This document shows positions 25,433-34,281 of a stretch of DNA of 64,000 bases, one piece after another. The notes beneath the pieces are model-generated. The model was given only the letters and a program-made list of their open reading frames with translations, was not told the origin of the DNA and did no database searches. Both the position numbers and the translations under genes were made by a program. Position 1 is the first letter of the stretch; the number at the start of each line of letters is the position of its first letter. The stretch comes from Halalkalibacter oceani. Its GTDB lineage: Bacteria > Bacillota > Bacilli > Bacillales > Bacillaceae_D. The stretch is taken from positions 20,790-84,789 of the forward strand of contig NZ_JBEPKD010000017.1 of the NCBI RefSeq assembly GCF_040544555.1, in the 5' to 3' direction.

Positions 25433-26797
25433 ATGAGTTATATCGAAGAATTGCAGCAACTCCTTACACCGAAGCAGGTTTCGACCAATGAGACGACGCT
25501 TGAGCAGCACGGACGTGATGAAGGCTATCATCCGCTCAGTCTGCCCGACGCTGTTGTCTTTCCCGCTTCCACAGAGGACGTGCAAAAAGTCGTCGCCTTT
25601 GCGAATGAACGGCGCATTCCGCTCATTCCGTTCGGACTTGGCACAAGCCTCGAAGGGCATGTCATTCCGTATCAAGGTGGGATTTCACTCGACCTTTCGC
25701 TGATGAACAAGGTACTGGATGTCAGGCCTCAGGATTTTCTCGTCAAAGTACAGCCGGGACTGACGCGGACGCAGCTTAATAAAGAATTGAAAAAGCATGG
25801 CTTGTTTTTCTCGGTCGATCCCGGAGCTGACGCCACACTTGGAGGGATGGCGGCGACAAACGCGAGCGGCACGACCTCAGTCAAATACGGCATTATGCGG
25901 GATCAGGTGAAGGATCTGGAGGTCGTTTTGCCTGACGGTAAGGTCATTCATACCGGGGGGATGGCCGCTAAATCATCATCCGGCCTCCATTTAAATGGAT
26001 TGATCGTCGGCTCTGAAGGAACACTTGGAGTGATCACTGAGTTGACCTTGCAAGTGTATGGCATTCCAGAAGCGATCATGGCAGGCCGGGCGACGTTTCC
26101 GACAGTTCAAGCTGCTGTGGACGCCGTGACGATGATCCGGACATCGGGAATCTCAATCGCCAGAATGGAGCTGGTCGATGCCCGCTCGATTCAACAGGTA
26201 AATAAAATCAACGAGCTGCATTACGCTGAGCGGCCAACGCTTTTTCTTGAATTTCACGGCAATGAAGCCGGGCTGAAACAAGATGTCGCCTTCGCCCAGG
26301 AAATAGTGAACGATTTTGGCTGTGAGGAGCTGCAATTTGAACTCGATACGAAAGCTCAGGCGCAGCTGTGGGAGGTGCGTCATAATTTGGCCTATGCCTT
26401 TATCCACGGCTCTCCCGGCCGCAAAATGATGGTGACCGATGTTAGCGTGCCGTTAACCGAGCTGGCCGGGGCGATTCAGGATACTCGTGCCGCGATTGAG
26501 AAAGAAGATCTTGATGGTGCTGTCTTGGGTCATGTCGGTGACGGAAATTATCACGCGTTGTTCATGATTGATATGAAGGATGAAGAGGAAGTGGCGCGGG
26601 CAAAACGACTCAACGAGCATATCGTTCATTATGCGCTGGCCCGTGGCGGTACATGTACGGGCGAACACGGCGTCGGCGTCGGAAAAGCGATCTATCAGCG
26701 TCAGGAACACGGCGCCGCTTTCGAGGTGATGAAGGCGATCAAGACAGCGCTTGATCCAAATGGGATCATGAATCCGGGGAAGATTTTTATCGATTGA
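25433..26797 (+). CDS. FAD-linked D-lactate dehydrogenase / glycolate oxidase-like protein
   Basis: 454 residues of the cytochrome-type D-lactate dehydrogenase branch. FAD domain: AVVFPASTEDVQKVVAF, LIPFGLGTSLEGHVIP, DPGADATLGGMAATNASGT, VGSEGTLGVITELTL. C-terminal domain: VLGHVGDGNYHALFMID, CTGEHGVGVGKAIY, DPNGIMNPGKIF. It has no Fe-S partner gene, so it probably acts alone and reduces quinone or a cytochrome. Start at ATG 25433; an ATG at 25412 has no RBS. It completes a 2-hydroxy-acid cluster with the tartrate/D-malate dehydrogenase and is a paralogue of GlcD at 12480. Confidence 0.85.
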   Translation: MSYIEELQQLLTPKQVSTNETTLEQHGRDEGYHPLSLPDAVVFPASTEDVQKVVAFANERRIPLIPFGLGTSLEGHVIPYQGGISLDLSLMNKVLDVRPQDFLVKVQPGLTRTQLNKELKKHGLFFSVDPGADATLGGMAATNASGTTSVKYGIMRDQVKDLEVVLPDGKVIHTGGMAAKSSSGLHLNGLIVGSEGTLGVITELTLQVYGIPEAIMAGRATFPTVQAAVDAVTMIRTSGISIARMELVDARSIQQVNKINELHYAERPTLFLEFHGNEAGLKQDVAFAQEIVNDFGCEELQFELDTKAQAQLWEVRHNLAYAFIHGSPGRKMMVTDVSVPLTELAGAIQDTRAAIEKEDLDGAVLGHVGDGNYHALFMIDMKDEEEVARAKRLNEHIVHYALARGGTCTGEHGVGVGKAIYQRQEHGAAFEVMKAIKTALDPNGIMNPGKIFID

Positions 26798-26801
26798 TAA
26801 G

Positions 26802-26844
26802 AAAGAGGGCAGAACGCAAGAGACATTGCGGATGCTCTTTTTTT
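26802..26844 (+). terminator. Terminator after the D-lactate dehydrogenase-like gene
   Basis: AAAGAGGGCA and TGCTCTTT pair with a single bulge around a 21-base loop, followed by a T-run to 26844. Confidence 0.6.
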
Positions 26845-26908
26845 GTTAAATAATTTATAAAGGCTACGGTGCAATTTTGTTAGCAGAAAAGAAAAAGGGA
26901 TAAAAAGC

Positions 26909-26938
26909 TTCAATTGATTGTCATACTATTGGTACAAT
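26909..26938 (+). promoter_or_regulatory. Promoter of the lipoprotein/ATP-grasp cluster
   Basis: TTCAAT (26909-26914), 18 bases, TACAAT (26933-26938) with TGG before it, which makes a weak extended -10. The start point would be near 26945, 54 bases before the first gene. Confidence 0.45.
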
Positions 26939-26998
26939 CAAAACAAAGTGAAACCATGTAAAAAAGAATGCGTAGAAAGAACGAGGGGGGTGTGAAGG

Positions 26999-27463
26999 AT
27001 GAAAAAGCCGAAAACAGACCGGCTGTTGAAAGGACTGGTCGGGTCCAGCGTCGCACTTTTAGGCGTGACAGGCTGCTCGCAGGGGATTCAGGAGGAGTTC
27101 TTTTCTGTTGCTCCGGAAACCGAGGAGGTTGAGCCTGATCCGGCGGCGCTACCATCACCGGAAGAAGCTGATTGCCAGACATGGACGTGGGATGAAGAAG
27201 CGCAAGGCTATCAGTGCGCCGAAGAAGGCAACGAGAACAATGGCCATTATTATTACGGAGGAATGTGGTTCCCGACGATCGCTGCTTTTATGGCCGGACG
27301 AGCAATGGGCGGTGGCTCGGGGCAGGTGAGACAGCCGGCGCCGAACCGTCCGGATCAAAATGTGACCCAGCCGCCAAGGCAGGACAACGAACAGCAGAGA
27401 ACGCCAAACCGGGCAACGAATCCACGCTCCGGAATGGGAAGCGGTGGTTCCTTTGGCGGGTAA
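26999..27463 (+). CDS. DUF1190-like (YgiB/YjfM-type) lipoprotein ending in Gly-Gly
   Basis: 154 residues. The signal peptide ends in the lipobox LGVTGC (Cys26), so the mature protein is lipid-anchored outside the membrane. It has an acidic stretch, a Cys pair enclosing TWTWDEEAQGYQ, an HYYYGGMWFPTIAAF segment, then a disordered Pro/Gln/Asn-rich region and the tail GMGSGGSFGG. In E. coli, DUF1190 proteins (YgiB, YjfM) are encoded next to glutathionylspermidine synthase-like genes (YgiC, YjfC), as here. Assignment rests on this context and the general layout rather than long identity. RBS GAGGGGGG. Confidence 0.7.
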   Translation: MKKPKTDRLLKGLVGSSVALLGVTGCSQGIQEEFFSVAPETEEVEPDPAALPSPEEADCQTWTWDEEAQGYQCAEEGNENNGHYYYGGMWFPTIAAFMAGRAMGGGSGQVRQPAPNRPDQNVTQPPRQDNEQQRTPNRATNPRSGMGSGGSFGG

Positions 27464-27467
27464 GCAC

Positions 27468-28694
27468 ATGAGCAGCCGGGATCTGTTTTATCAGGAGATC
27501 CCCGCTTTTTGGGACCGCCTCTACGGCGAGGAATATGCCTTATATGATTGCTATTTGCTTGAAGCAGGACAAGTAGCAGAGATTCGTACGGCGACCGAGG
27601 CTGCTTATCGGATTTTTGCCAAGATCGCGCCGCTGCTGCGGAACGCTCCTGTCGAGACCTTGCATGAGCTCGGCTTTCCAGTCAAAGCGGTGCCCTTTCT
27701 GCAAATGAAAACGATCCCTTATGAGACGGTGATCGGGCGCTTTGATTTTGTCCAGGTGAAAGACGGCTTCAAGCTGCTGGAATTTAACGCCGATACGCCG
27801 ACCTTTATTCGCGAGCTATTTGAGGTGAACGGCCGTGTTTGCCGGTCCTTTGCTGCTGCCGATCCGAATGAAGGCGAAGAGGAGCGGCTTGGGCGGGCGA
27901 TCCGCAACAGCATTTACCACAGTATGACGTCAATCGCCTTGGAACGTCATCCTTATGTTGTCTTTACCGCTCATGCGGATGATATTGAAGATCGGGAAAC
28001 GATGAACTATTTATTGAAAATCACGCAGCTGAAAGACGCCGCCTTCGTCGCTCTCGATCACCTGCAAATTGTAGAAGGAGTCGGCGTTTTTGATCAAGCA
28101 GGGCGCCGAATTGATGTTGTGTACAGACATACATATCCACTTGAAGCGCTGATCGAGGACGAAGCGGATGATCGGTTTCCGATCGGGCTTGAATTTATGA
28201 ACCTCGTCCGGGAAAAAAAGGTGGCGATGCTGAACCCGGCTTCTGCTTTTTTGCTGCAAAGCAAGGCAGTGCTGGCGGCAATCTGGGGAATGCATGAGCA
28301 GCAGTCACCTTATTTTACGACTGCTGAGCATGAGACGATCAGCCGTTATTTTCTGCCGACCTATTTGGATGAAGAGCCGTTTATCGAAGCAGGGGAGCGC
28401 TATGTGGCGAAGCCCGTTTTCGGTCGAGAAGGAGATACCGTCGAGATTAAGCAGCACGGCAAGCTTTTGGGCGAAAAACAGGCGGCGAGCTATGAGCATT
28501 ATGAAAAAGTGTATCAAGCCTTCTGTCAGCTGCCGTCCGGGACGATCCGGACAGAAAAAGGTGAAAAGCAGGCTCATCTATTGTTTGGCAGCTTTATTGT
28601 CAATGGAAAAGCAAGCGCGTTCGGCATTCGAGCCGGAGCGCAAATTACCGATAATCTGGCTTATTTCTTACCTTGTGGAGTGAAAGGAGTATAA
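27468..28694 (+). CDS. Glutathionylspermidine synthase-like ATP-grasp protein, copy 1
   Basis: 408 residues, matching the C-terminal synthetase domain of glutathionylspermidine synthase without its amidase domain (YgiC/YjfC type). ATP-grasp landmarks: FKLLEFNADTPTFIRELFEVNG (about 99-120), LNPASAFLLQSKAVLAAIW (about 255-275), VAKPVFGREGDTVEIK (about 312-328) and the end QITDNLAYFLPCG. It should join a carboxylate to an amine with ATP. Glutathione and glutathionylspermidine are not typical of Bacilli, so the real substrate is open. ATG 27468, four bases after the lipoprotein stop; a GTG/ATG at 27444 would overlap it. Confidence 0.82.
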   Translation: MSSRDLFYQEIPAFWDRLYGEEYALYDCYLLEAGQVAEIRTATEAAYRIFAKIAPLLRNAPVETLHELGFPVKAVPFLQMKTIPYETVIGRFDFVQVKDGFKLLEFNADTPTFIRELFEVNGRVCRSFAAADPNEGEEERLGRAIRNSIYHSMTSIALERHPYVVFTAHADDIEDRETMNYLLKITQLKDAAFVALDHLQIVEGVGVFDQAGRRIDVVYRHTYPLEALIEDEADDRFPIGLEFMNLVREKKVAMLNPASAFLLQSKAVLAAIWGMHEQQSPYFTTAEHETISRYFLPTYLDEEPFIEAGERYVAKPVFGREGDTVEIKQHGKLLGEKQAASYEHYEKVYQAFCQLPSGTIRTEKGEKQAHLLFGSFIVNGKASAFGIRAGAQITDNLAYFLPCGVKGV

Positions 28695-28695
28695 C

Positions 28696-29112
28696 ATGAA
28701 CATTTCCTATTATTTGGATACTCTCGATCGGTTTCTCATTTATTTGCTTGTCGCCCTCGCCTTATTCGCGATAGCGACGTATATTTTCAAGCTGATCACC
28801 CCGTATTCCGAAAGAAAGCTGATAAAGAGCGGCAATATCGCCGTGACGTTAAAGCTGCTCGGAAAAATGGCCGGGGTCGTCGTCGTGCTGCAGTCGGCGA
28901 TTCGTCACTCGATAAATTTACTTGATTTGATCATTTGGGCTTTTATCGCGATCGTGATTCAAATTGTCCTTCATCTCGTCATTGAATACGGACTGACGCG
29001 CAATACGAATTTAACGAAAGAGGTTGAAAACGGCAACACGGCAGTCGGCCTCTTGCTCGGCGGCGTATCGGTCCTTGTCGGTCTGATCGTCGCTGCGACG
29101 ATCAGCTATTAA
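28696..29112 (+). CDS. DUF350 membrane protein (YjfL-like)
   Basis: 138 residues with four transmembrane helices (about 12-35, 52-75, 82-100, 115-137) and the internal duplication typical of DUF350: ISGNIAVTLKLLGKMAG-like and NGNTAVGLLLGGVSV segments, in which NIAVTLKLLG and NTAVGLLLGG correspond. In E. coli YjfL is encoded with YjfM (DUF1190) and YjfC (ATP-grasp). RBS AAAGGAG before ATG 28696. Function unknown. Confidence 0.8.
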   Translation: MNISYYLDTLDRFLIYLLVALALFAIATYIFKLITPYSERKLIKSGNIAVTLKLLGKMAGVVVVLQSAIRHSINLLDLIIWAFIAIVIQIVLHLVIEYGLTRNTNLTKEVENGNTAVGLLLGGVSVLVGLIVAATISY

Positions 29113-29125
29113 AAGGAGGCTTGCG

Positions 29126-30367
29126 ATGCTACCCTATCAATCATTAACAGAGCCATTTTCTGAGGAAGCGTACCTGAAAAGGTGGCTGGAGCTTGAGCGG
29201 AAGGTCGCCAGCGAGGGCTTTACGTGGGCGACATTGTACGAAAACTATGAGGACAATCAATATATGAGCGATTCTTTGCTCCGCGTGCCGGCTTCGCTCG
29301 TTCAGGAAGTCGAAAATGCTTCGCGCGCCGTATACGATATTTTGGCGAAAACGTATCAGCGCATTCTCGCCGATCATTCGCTGATCCATCGGCTGGGGAT
29401 TTCCGTTTATGTTTGGGATCTGCTGTTAGCCGAGGTGAAAACGGCATTTTCCTACTTTTGCCGCTTTGATTTCATCGCTTCGGCAGACGGCTTAAAGGTG
29501 ATTGAGGCCAATACCGATACACCGGTCGGTCTCGTTGAGGCGGCTGTCGCCCAGGAGGTGATCTGCCGCGAGCATGGAGCGCGCAATCCGAATGCCGGTC
29601 TAACAAAAAAGCTGGCAGAAGCGTGGAATCAAGTGATCAAGGATTATCAGATCGGCAGCGGCGATACGCTTTATTTTACTTGTGCCGACTGGCATGAAGA
29701 AGACAAGCAAACGGTCGGTTTGCTGATGAAGCATTATCCACAGAAAGCGAGATACATCCCGCTGGAGGAGATCGTTGTGGAAAAAGACGATGTGCGGACG
29801 CCGAATGGCGAAAAAATCGAATTTCTCTACCGGTTGTACCCGCTTGACTATTTTCTCGCGGAAAAGAGCCATACCGGGGAATTGATAGGCGAGCAATTTC
29901 TCGTCCATTTGCTTGACCGCAAGCTAAAAATCATTAACCCGCCTTCCGCTTTGCTGATGCAGTCAAAGGCAGTATTCGCCTTGATTTGGGAAAAGCGTCA
30001 CGAATGGTATTCGCGCAGTGAACAGAGGGCGATCGATACGTATTTTTTACCGACCTTCCATACGGCGAACGGAATGTCTTCCTATGTGAAAAAGCCGGTG
30101 TTAGGCCGGGAAGGTGGCGGGATTCAGATTGTGGAAAATGGGGCGGTTCTTGATGAGGATGTTGATCATTATCAGGATCAGGAAGTGATTTATCAGCACT
30201 ATTTTCCGATGCCTGAGCAGACGGTAGCGACATGGGATGGCCCCTATACAGGCAAGCTGCTGATTGGCTCGCATGTGCTGAACGGGCAGCCGGCCGGTTT
30301 GTTTTTCAGAGTGGGAGAGGCGATCACCGGCAACCTCTCGATGTTCGTCGCCTATACAGACAGCTAG
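29126..30367 (+). CDS. Glutathionylspermidine synthase-like ATP-grasp protein, copy 2
   Basis: 413 residues, paralogue of the enzyme at 27468. Same landmarks: LKVIEANTDTPVGLVEAAV, IINPPSALLMQSKAVFALIWEKRHEW, VKKPVLGREGGGIQIVENG and AITGNLSMFVAYTD. Identity to copy 1 looks moderate, so the two likely differ in substrate or act as a pair. RBS AAAAGGAGG, 13 bases after the DUF350 gene. Last gene of the cluster. Confidence 0.82.
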   Translation: MLPYQSLTEPFSEEAYLKRWLELERKVASEGFTWATLYENYEDNQYMSDSLLRVPASLVQEVENASRAVYDILAKTYQRILADHSLIHRLGISVYVWDLLLAEVKTAFSYFCRFDFIASADGLKVIEANTDTPVGLVEAAVAQEVICREHGARNPNAGLTKKLAEAWNQVIKDYQIGSGDTLYFTCADWHEEDKQTVGLLMKHYPQKARYIPLEEIVVEKDDVRTPNGEKIEFLYRLYPLDYFLAEKSHTGELIGEQFLVHLLDRKLKIINPPSALLMQSKAVFALIWEKRHEWYSRSEQRAIDTYFLPTFHTANGMSSYVKKPVLGREGGGIQIVENGAVLDEDVDHYQDQEVIYQHYFPMPEQTVATWDGPYTGKLLIGSHVLNGQPAGLFFRVGEAITGNLSMFVAYTDS

Positions 30368-30452
30368 CTGATTTTTAGGAATGGCTAAAATAAAGATTTC
30401 TTTCAAGGGTGTTTTTCGATAAAATAAAAAAATGGGTGCAACAAACACTTTT

Positions 30453-30480
30453 TTGATTTGGATGACATATAGTCTAAAAT
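30453..30480 (+). promoter_or_regulatory. Sigma-A promoter of the ZIP transporter gene
   Basis: TTGATT (30453-30458), 16-base spacer, TAAAAT (30475-30480). No metal-regulator box is evident around it. Confidence 0.6.
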
Positions 30481-30516
30481 GATAGAGCAAAAAGCCCTTG
30501 AAAGAAGGCGGACATC

Positions 30517-31326
30517 ATGACGGAAAATCTGCTTTTGGCATTTGGTTTAACTTTAATGGCAGGTCTTGCAACAGGCATTGGCAGTCTGCTTGCCTTTTTT
30601 ACTTCAACAACAAATACGAAATTTTTGTCCTTTTCCTTAGGCTTTTCAGCCGGGGTGATGATTTATGTATCGATGGTGGAAATCTTTATGAAGGCGCAGG
30701 ACGCGCTCGTTGCTTCGCTTGGAAATGAGCTTGGCCATTGGCTGACGGCCGCCGGCTTCTTCGGCGGAATGGTGCTGACAGCGGCGATTGACCGGCTTCT
30801 TCCAAAGCAGGGAAACCCGCACGAGATCAAGAAAGTCGAGGATATGGAAACAGCAAAGCCGGAGGTGAAGGATCGCCAGCTATTGAAAATGGGGACGTTC
30901 ACCGCGCTGGCGATTGCGATCCACAACTTCCCTGAAGGCATTGCGACATTCACTTCGGCTTTGCAGGACCCGGCGCTCGGGATTGCCATCGCCGTGGCGA
31001 TCGCGATTCACAATATTCCTGAAGGGATCGCCGTCTCGGTGCCGATTTATTTCGCGACCGGAAGCAAAAAGAAAGCGTTCAGACTATCATTTCTTTCCGG
31101 TCTTGCCGAGCCGGTCGGCGCGCTCGTCGCCTTTTTGTTTTTAATGCCGTATTTAAATGATGTGATGTTCGGCATCATTTTTGCAGCGGTGGCGGGAATC
31201 ATGGTTTTCATTTCGCTCGACGAACTGCTCCCGGCGGCGAAAAAATATGATGAAGCCCATACATCGATTTACGGCCTGATCGGCGGAATGGCCGTCATGG
31301 CGATTAGTTTGCTGCTGTTTATTTAA
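30517..31326 (+). CDS. ZIP-family metal transporter (ZupT-like)
   Basis: 269 residues, eight helices. ZIP metal-site motifs HNFPEG (about 138-143) and HNIPEG (about 164-169) are both intact, with LDELLP near the end. ZupT-type proteins import Zn, Fe, Mn or Co. A variable cytoplasmic loop (about 88-120) is charged but has no His cluster. RBS GAAGGCGG; own promoter and terminator. Confidence 0.9.
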   Translation: MTENLLLAFGLTLMAGLATGIGSLLAFFTSTTNTKFLSFSLGFSAGVMIYVSMVEIFMKAQDALVASLGNELGHWLTAAGFFGGMVLTAAIDRLLPKQGNPHEIKKVEDMETAKPEVKDRQLLKMGTFTALAIAIHNFPEGIATFTSALQDPALGIAIAVAIAIHNIPEGIAVSVPIYFATGSKKKAFRLSFLSGLAEPVGALVAFLFLMPYLNDVMFGIIFAAVAGIMVFISLDELLPAAKKYDEAHTSIYGLIGGMAVMAISLLLFI

Positions 31327-31369
31327 GCTGCTTTAATAGGCCTTTTGCCTGTTGAAGCGGCTTTTTTTT
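31325..31369 (+). terminator. Terminator after the ZIP transporter
   Basis: AAGCTGCTTTAATAGGC pairs with GCCTGTTGAAGCGGCTT through G-T pairs, followed by eight T. Confidence 0.8.
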
Positions 31370-31436
31370 AAGGCACTCTGAAACTTTTATCATTCTAATG
31401 TGTCTATATAACAGACGATACAAAGGAGTGAGGAAG

Positions 31437-33425
31437 ATGTGGGATGTTTTGTATAGTGTCATTAACCATATCCAGCGTTACATCCCGGTCAGTTTATGGA
31501 CACTGTTCTTGGTCGGGGTTGCCTTGATGCTTTTAAGCCTGACCGCTTTGGCGGCTCAGCGTCCGTCGGCGAAGAATCGTGAGAAGTGGATGATCAGGGC
31601 AGGTGTTATGCTGCGGGCGTTACTGTTTCTCGCGGTCACGCTTGAATTTTTTCATCATTTTCTTATTAGCGGGGAACATGTCAGCTTTCAGTATAATGTT
31701 CTGAATCAAATTGTGAATGTGATTTTTTACGGATACATACTAGTTGTCGGAATGCATTATCTCATCACCTTGCCTTTCCGGGCGTTGCACGGATTTTTTT
31801 ATCTGTTTGATGTGATTGTGCTCTGTATTCCGATCCTTTTGATGCTTCCGAGCCTGAGGCTTGCGGATCTGTCCGACTGGTACATGTGGGCGGCTTTGGC
31901 GTTGATTGCCGCCAGCTTTGCCGTCATGTACATGTTGTTTCAGAGCTACTGGCGCCAGAGCATGGTAGTGTGGTTCGTGTTCTTTGTCGTCAGTGGCGGA
32001 ACGGTGGCCTTTACGAGAATGAGTCAGTTTGAAGCGTTATTTCCACTGACGTTATTTTTGCTTTTGCTCGGCGGATCAGAGTGGGTCAAGCAGCTGCTGG
32101 AACGCCGCCCGCTAATCGGAGGGAAGGGGTGGTATGCTGCTGTCGCAAGCATTAGTGTCACCCTAATAGTTATCGCCAACCCATTCTACAATCTATGGCA
32201 TGTCGTCGAAGCAAAGGCAAACTATTATATTCATACTGCGTATCGCGCGGAAACGGAGATGCCTTCACTTGCCGAGATGCAGGAGCGCGCAAGGCTGCTG
32301 ATCGGCGAGGAAGTAAGCTTTAATGCTCATTCCTCGATTCGCGAAGATTTTTATAATGCCTATACGCTCGACGGGGGCGGTTATTCGATCAGATTTGACA
32401 GTTCGGGCGAATTGTTCAGCTTGTCACGAACCGATCCAGAGGAGGCAGCGTCATCGGCAGCTGCGCCCCCTTCCGAACAGGACGTGCTCCAGCAGACGGA
32501 GGGCCTGCTTGAAAGAGCAGAAATTAATTATGATCAAGAACGGTTTGAGATCGCGGTTCAATTTGATGATGCAGCAAAGCAAGCCAAAGTTTCCGTTCTG
32601 CCATTATGGTCAGACGGCGAAAGGGTAAACACTGATGTGAGTTTGATCGTTTGGGATTATGACTTGCGGCTCATTTCGTTTTCACCGACTCCGATCGGCG
32701 CTCCGTTAGAGCTGGAGAATTCTGTCGTCCAGCTGACAAAGGAAGAGCTGAATAAAAAAGTAGAGGACGTTCTGAACGTGCTTGGCCGGCCTTCCTCACC
32801 GACTTATATTGACCATGTGTGGAGCTCGTTCACTTACGAATCGCAGCCGACTATTACGATCAAAACGAAAAATGGAGAAACGATTTACCTTCACGCGGAA
32901 ACTGGTGAGCTTTTGCAGCTGGAACTAAGTGAAGACAAAGCAGGAGATGAAGGAGCTTTTGTAAAGCAAGCCACTTATTTTGCGCGAAAATTATCTCCTG
33001 AGTTTGCGAAGCAGGGGGCGCAATATGAGCAGGGTGAATATGGCGATTATTCGTGGGAGTATGACAATGGCCTTCTGTCTCATCATGTCCAAGTCAATCT
33101 TACGGCCGATGGCGAACTGATTTCTTTTTATCAAGGCTGGTATCCGTCGCAACATCGTAAGAAGATCAATCAAACCGTACTCGCTGAAAAAGCTGTTTCC
33201 ATGAGCAAGGCAATGAAGCTCGTGGCTGATGAGTATCCGATGTTTTCAATTTATGCCCAGCGTGGGGAGCTGGCGCTGATTTATAACCGCGAGGGAGAGG
33301 CGGAGCTTGTCTGGATGATTGTTGTCGTTCCATTCGCGAAGCCGCATAAGCAGGTTCATTTTGTTGACATGGAAACAGGGGAAATTACCGATGTGTACGA
33401 CGATATTGACGGGGTGAGATCATGA
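31437..33425 (+). CDS. Large membrane protein with extracytoplasmic domain, sigma-module partner
   Basis: 662 residues. About eight hydrophobic helices occupy residues 1-255, followed by an extracytoplasmic part of about 400 residues that looks like repeated PepSY/YcdB-type beta-rich units (NKKVEDVLNVLGRPSSPTYI, TGELLQLELSED, ADGELISFYQGWYPS, FVDMETGEITDVYDD). ATG 31437 sits behind AAAGGAGTGAGG. It overlaps the next small zinc-finger-like gene by an ATGA and is followed by an ECF sigma factor, so it may be a target or sensor of that module. No catalytic motif seen. Confidence 0.65.
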   Translation: MWDVLYSVINHIQRYIPVSLWTLFLVGVALMLLSLTALAAQRPSAKNREKWMIRAGVMLRALLFLAVTLEFFHHFLISGEHVSFQYNVLNQIVNVIFYGYILVVGMHYLITLPFRALHGFFYLFDVIVLCIPILLMLPSLRLADLSDWYMWAALALIAASFAVMYMLFQSYWRQSMVVWFVFFVVSGGTVAFTRMSQFEALFPLTLFLLLLGGSEWVKQLLERRPLIGGKGWYAAVASISVTLIVIANPFYNLWHVVEAKANYYIHTAYRAETEMPSLAEMQERARLLIGEEVSFNAHSSIREDFYNAYTLDGGGYSIRFDSSGELFSLSRTDPEEAASSAAAPPSEQDVLQQTEGLLERAEINYDQERFEIAVQFDDAAKQAKVSVLPLWSDGERVNTDVSLIVWDYDLRLISFSPTPIGAPLELENSVVQLTKEELNKKVEDVLNVLGRPSSPTYIDHVWSSFTYESQPTITIKTKNGETIYLHAETGELLQLELSEDKAGDEGAFVKQATYFARKLSPEFAKQGAQYEQGEYGDYSWEYDNGLLSHHVQVNLTADGELISFYQGWYPSQHRKKINQTVLAEKAVSMSKAMKLVADEYPMFSIYAQRGELALIYNREGEAELVWMIVVVPFAKPHKQVHFVDMETGEITDVYDDIDGVRS

Positions 33426-33709
33426 AACGGGAATGCGCTGTATTTCGGGACTTGAAAGAAGACTGGCAGGAGGGGATGGTGGAATCGGAAACCGCTGAAT
33501 GGATGGCAGATCATCAAATGAGCTGTCCCTTCTGCCCTGACTGGAGCGAAAATGAGCAAAGCAGAGCGGAGCAACAGCCGGAGCTGCCCAGTAATGAAAA
33601 CGAAAGCTCAGAGCTGGAAACGATCAAAAAAGCGAGAAGATTTTTAGCGGTGGGGGTCGGCATGATCGCACTTTTCCTAATATGGGTGTCGATTTGGCTG
33701 TATATTTAA
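33422..33709 (+). CDS. Small membrane protein with zinc-finger-like N-terminus
   Basis: 95 residues. The N-terminus has Cys near 5 and an H-x3-C-x2-C (HQMSCPFC, about 31-38) resembling the anti-sigma zf-HC2 pattern; the C-terminus is one transmembrane helix (FLAVGVGMIALFLIWVSIWLY, about 73-94). ATG overlaps the stop of the preceding gene. It may act as a second anti-sigma-like protein for the ECF factor encoded 33 bases later. Confidence 0.6.
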   Translation: MKRECAVFRDLKEDWQEGMVESETAEWMADHQMSCPFCPDWSENEQSRAEQQPELPSNENESSELETIKKARRFLAVGVGMIALFLIWVSIWLYI

Positions 33710-33741
33710 ATGACTTGTGTTAAAGAAAGGGCTTTTGAAAA

Positions 33742-34281
33742 ATGACCTCGTATTTAGAAAAATTGGAATCGATCTACAAAGCCTATCAGCCGGCAATTTA
33801 TGCTTACTTGCTCAGACAGACGAAAAACACCGCTACGGCCGAGGATCTCTGTCAGGATGTCTTTTTAAAAGCATTTGAGGCGCTGCCGCATTTTCGTGGA
33901 GACGCAACGATGAAATCATGGCTCTACCGGATAGCCCATAATCACTATGTCTCTTATTTTCGCAAAAAAGACGTGCAAGTCGTGACTGTGATGGAAGATA
34001 CGAATTTGTATCCGCTTCTCAGCGCTGTTCATTCACCTGAAGACTTTTATTTACAAAAAGAAAAGCTGGACGAGCTTTACCGCATTCTTGATGAAATGAA
34101 GCCGGTTTTTCGCGATATTTTAATTTTGCGTGATATGCAGGAGCTGTCCTACCAGGAAATCGCCCATGTGCTCGGCTGGTCGTTAAGCAAGGTCAAGACG
34201 ACGATCCATCGCGCGCGCCTACAGTACAAAAAGGAAGCCGGGAAGAAAGGAGTCGGAAGCGATGAAATGCTCAATTATTAG
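33742..34281 (+). CDS. ECF-type RNA polymerase sigma factor
   Basis: 179 residues with region 2 (YAYLLRQTKNTATAEDLCQDVFLKAFEALPHF and MKSWLYRIAHNHYVSYFRKK, about 20-88) and region 4 (MKPVFRDILILRDMQELSYQEIAHVLGWSLSKVKTTIHRARLQ, about 118-162). It directs RNA polymerase to a stress regulon. It overlaps the downstream zf-HC2 protein by 20 bases, the usual arrangement with a cognate anti-sigma factor. I found no obvious bipartite autoregulatory promoter in front. Confidence 0.92.
   Translation: MTSYLEKLESIYKAYQPAIYAYLLRQTKNTATAEDLCQDVFLKAFEALPHFRGDATMKSWLYRIAHNHYVSYFRKKDVQVVTVMEDTNLYPLLSAVHSPEDFYLQKEKLDELYRILDEMKPVFRDILILRDMQELSYQEIAHVLGWSLSKVKTTIHRARLQYKKEAGKKGVGSDEMLNY

Noticed and set aside
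27468..30367. True glutathionylspermidine synthetases
   Set aside because: No amidase domain, no trypanothione-type context, and glutathionylspermidine is not expected in this group; only the ATP-grasp family is claimed.
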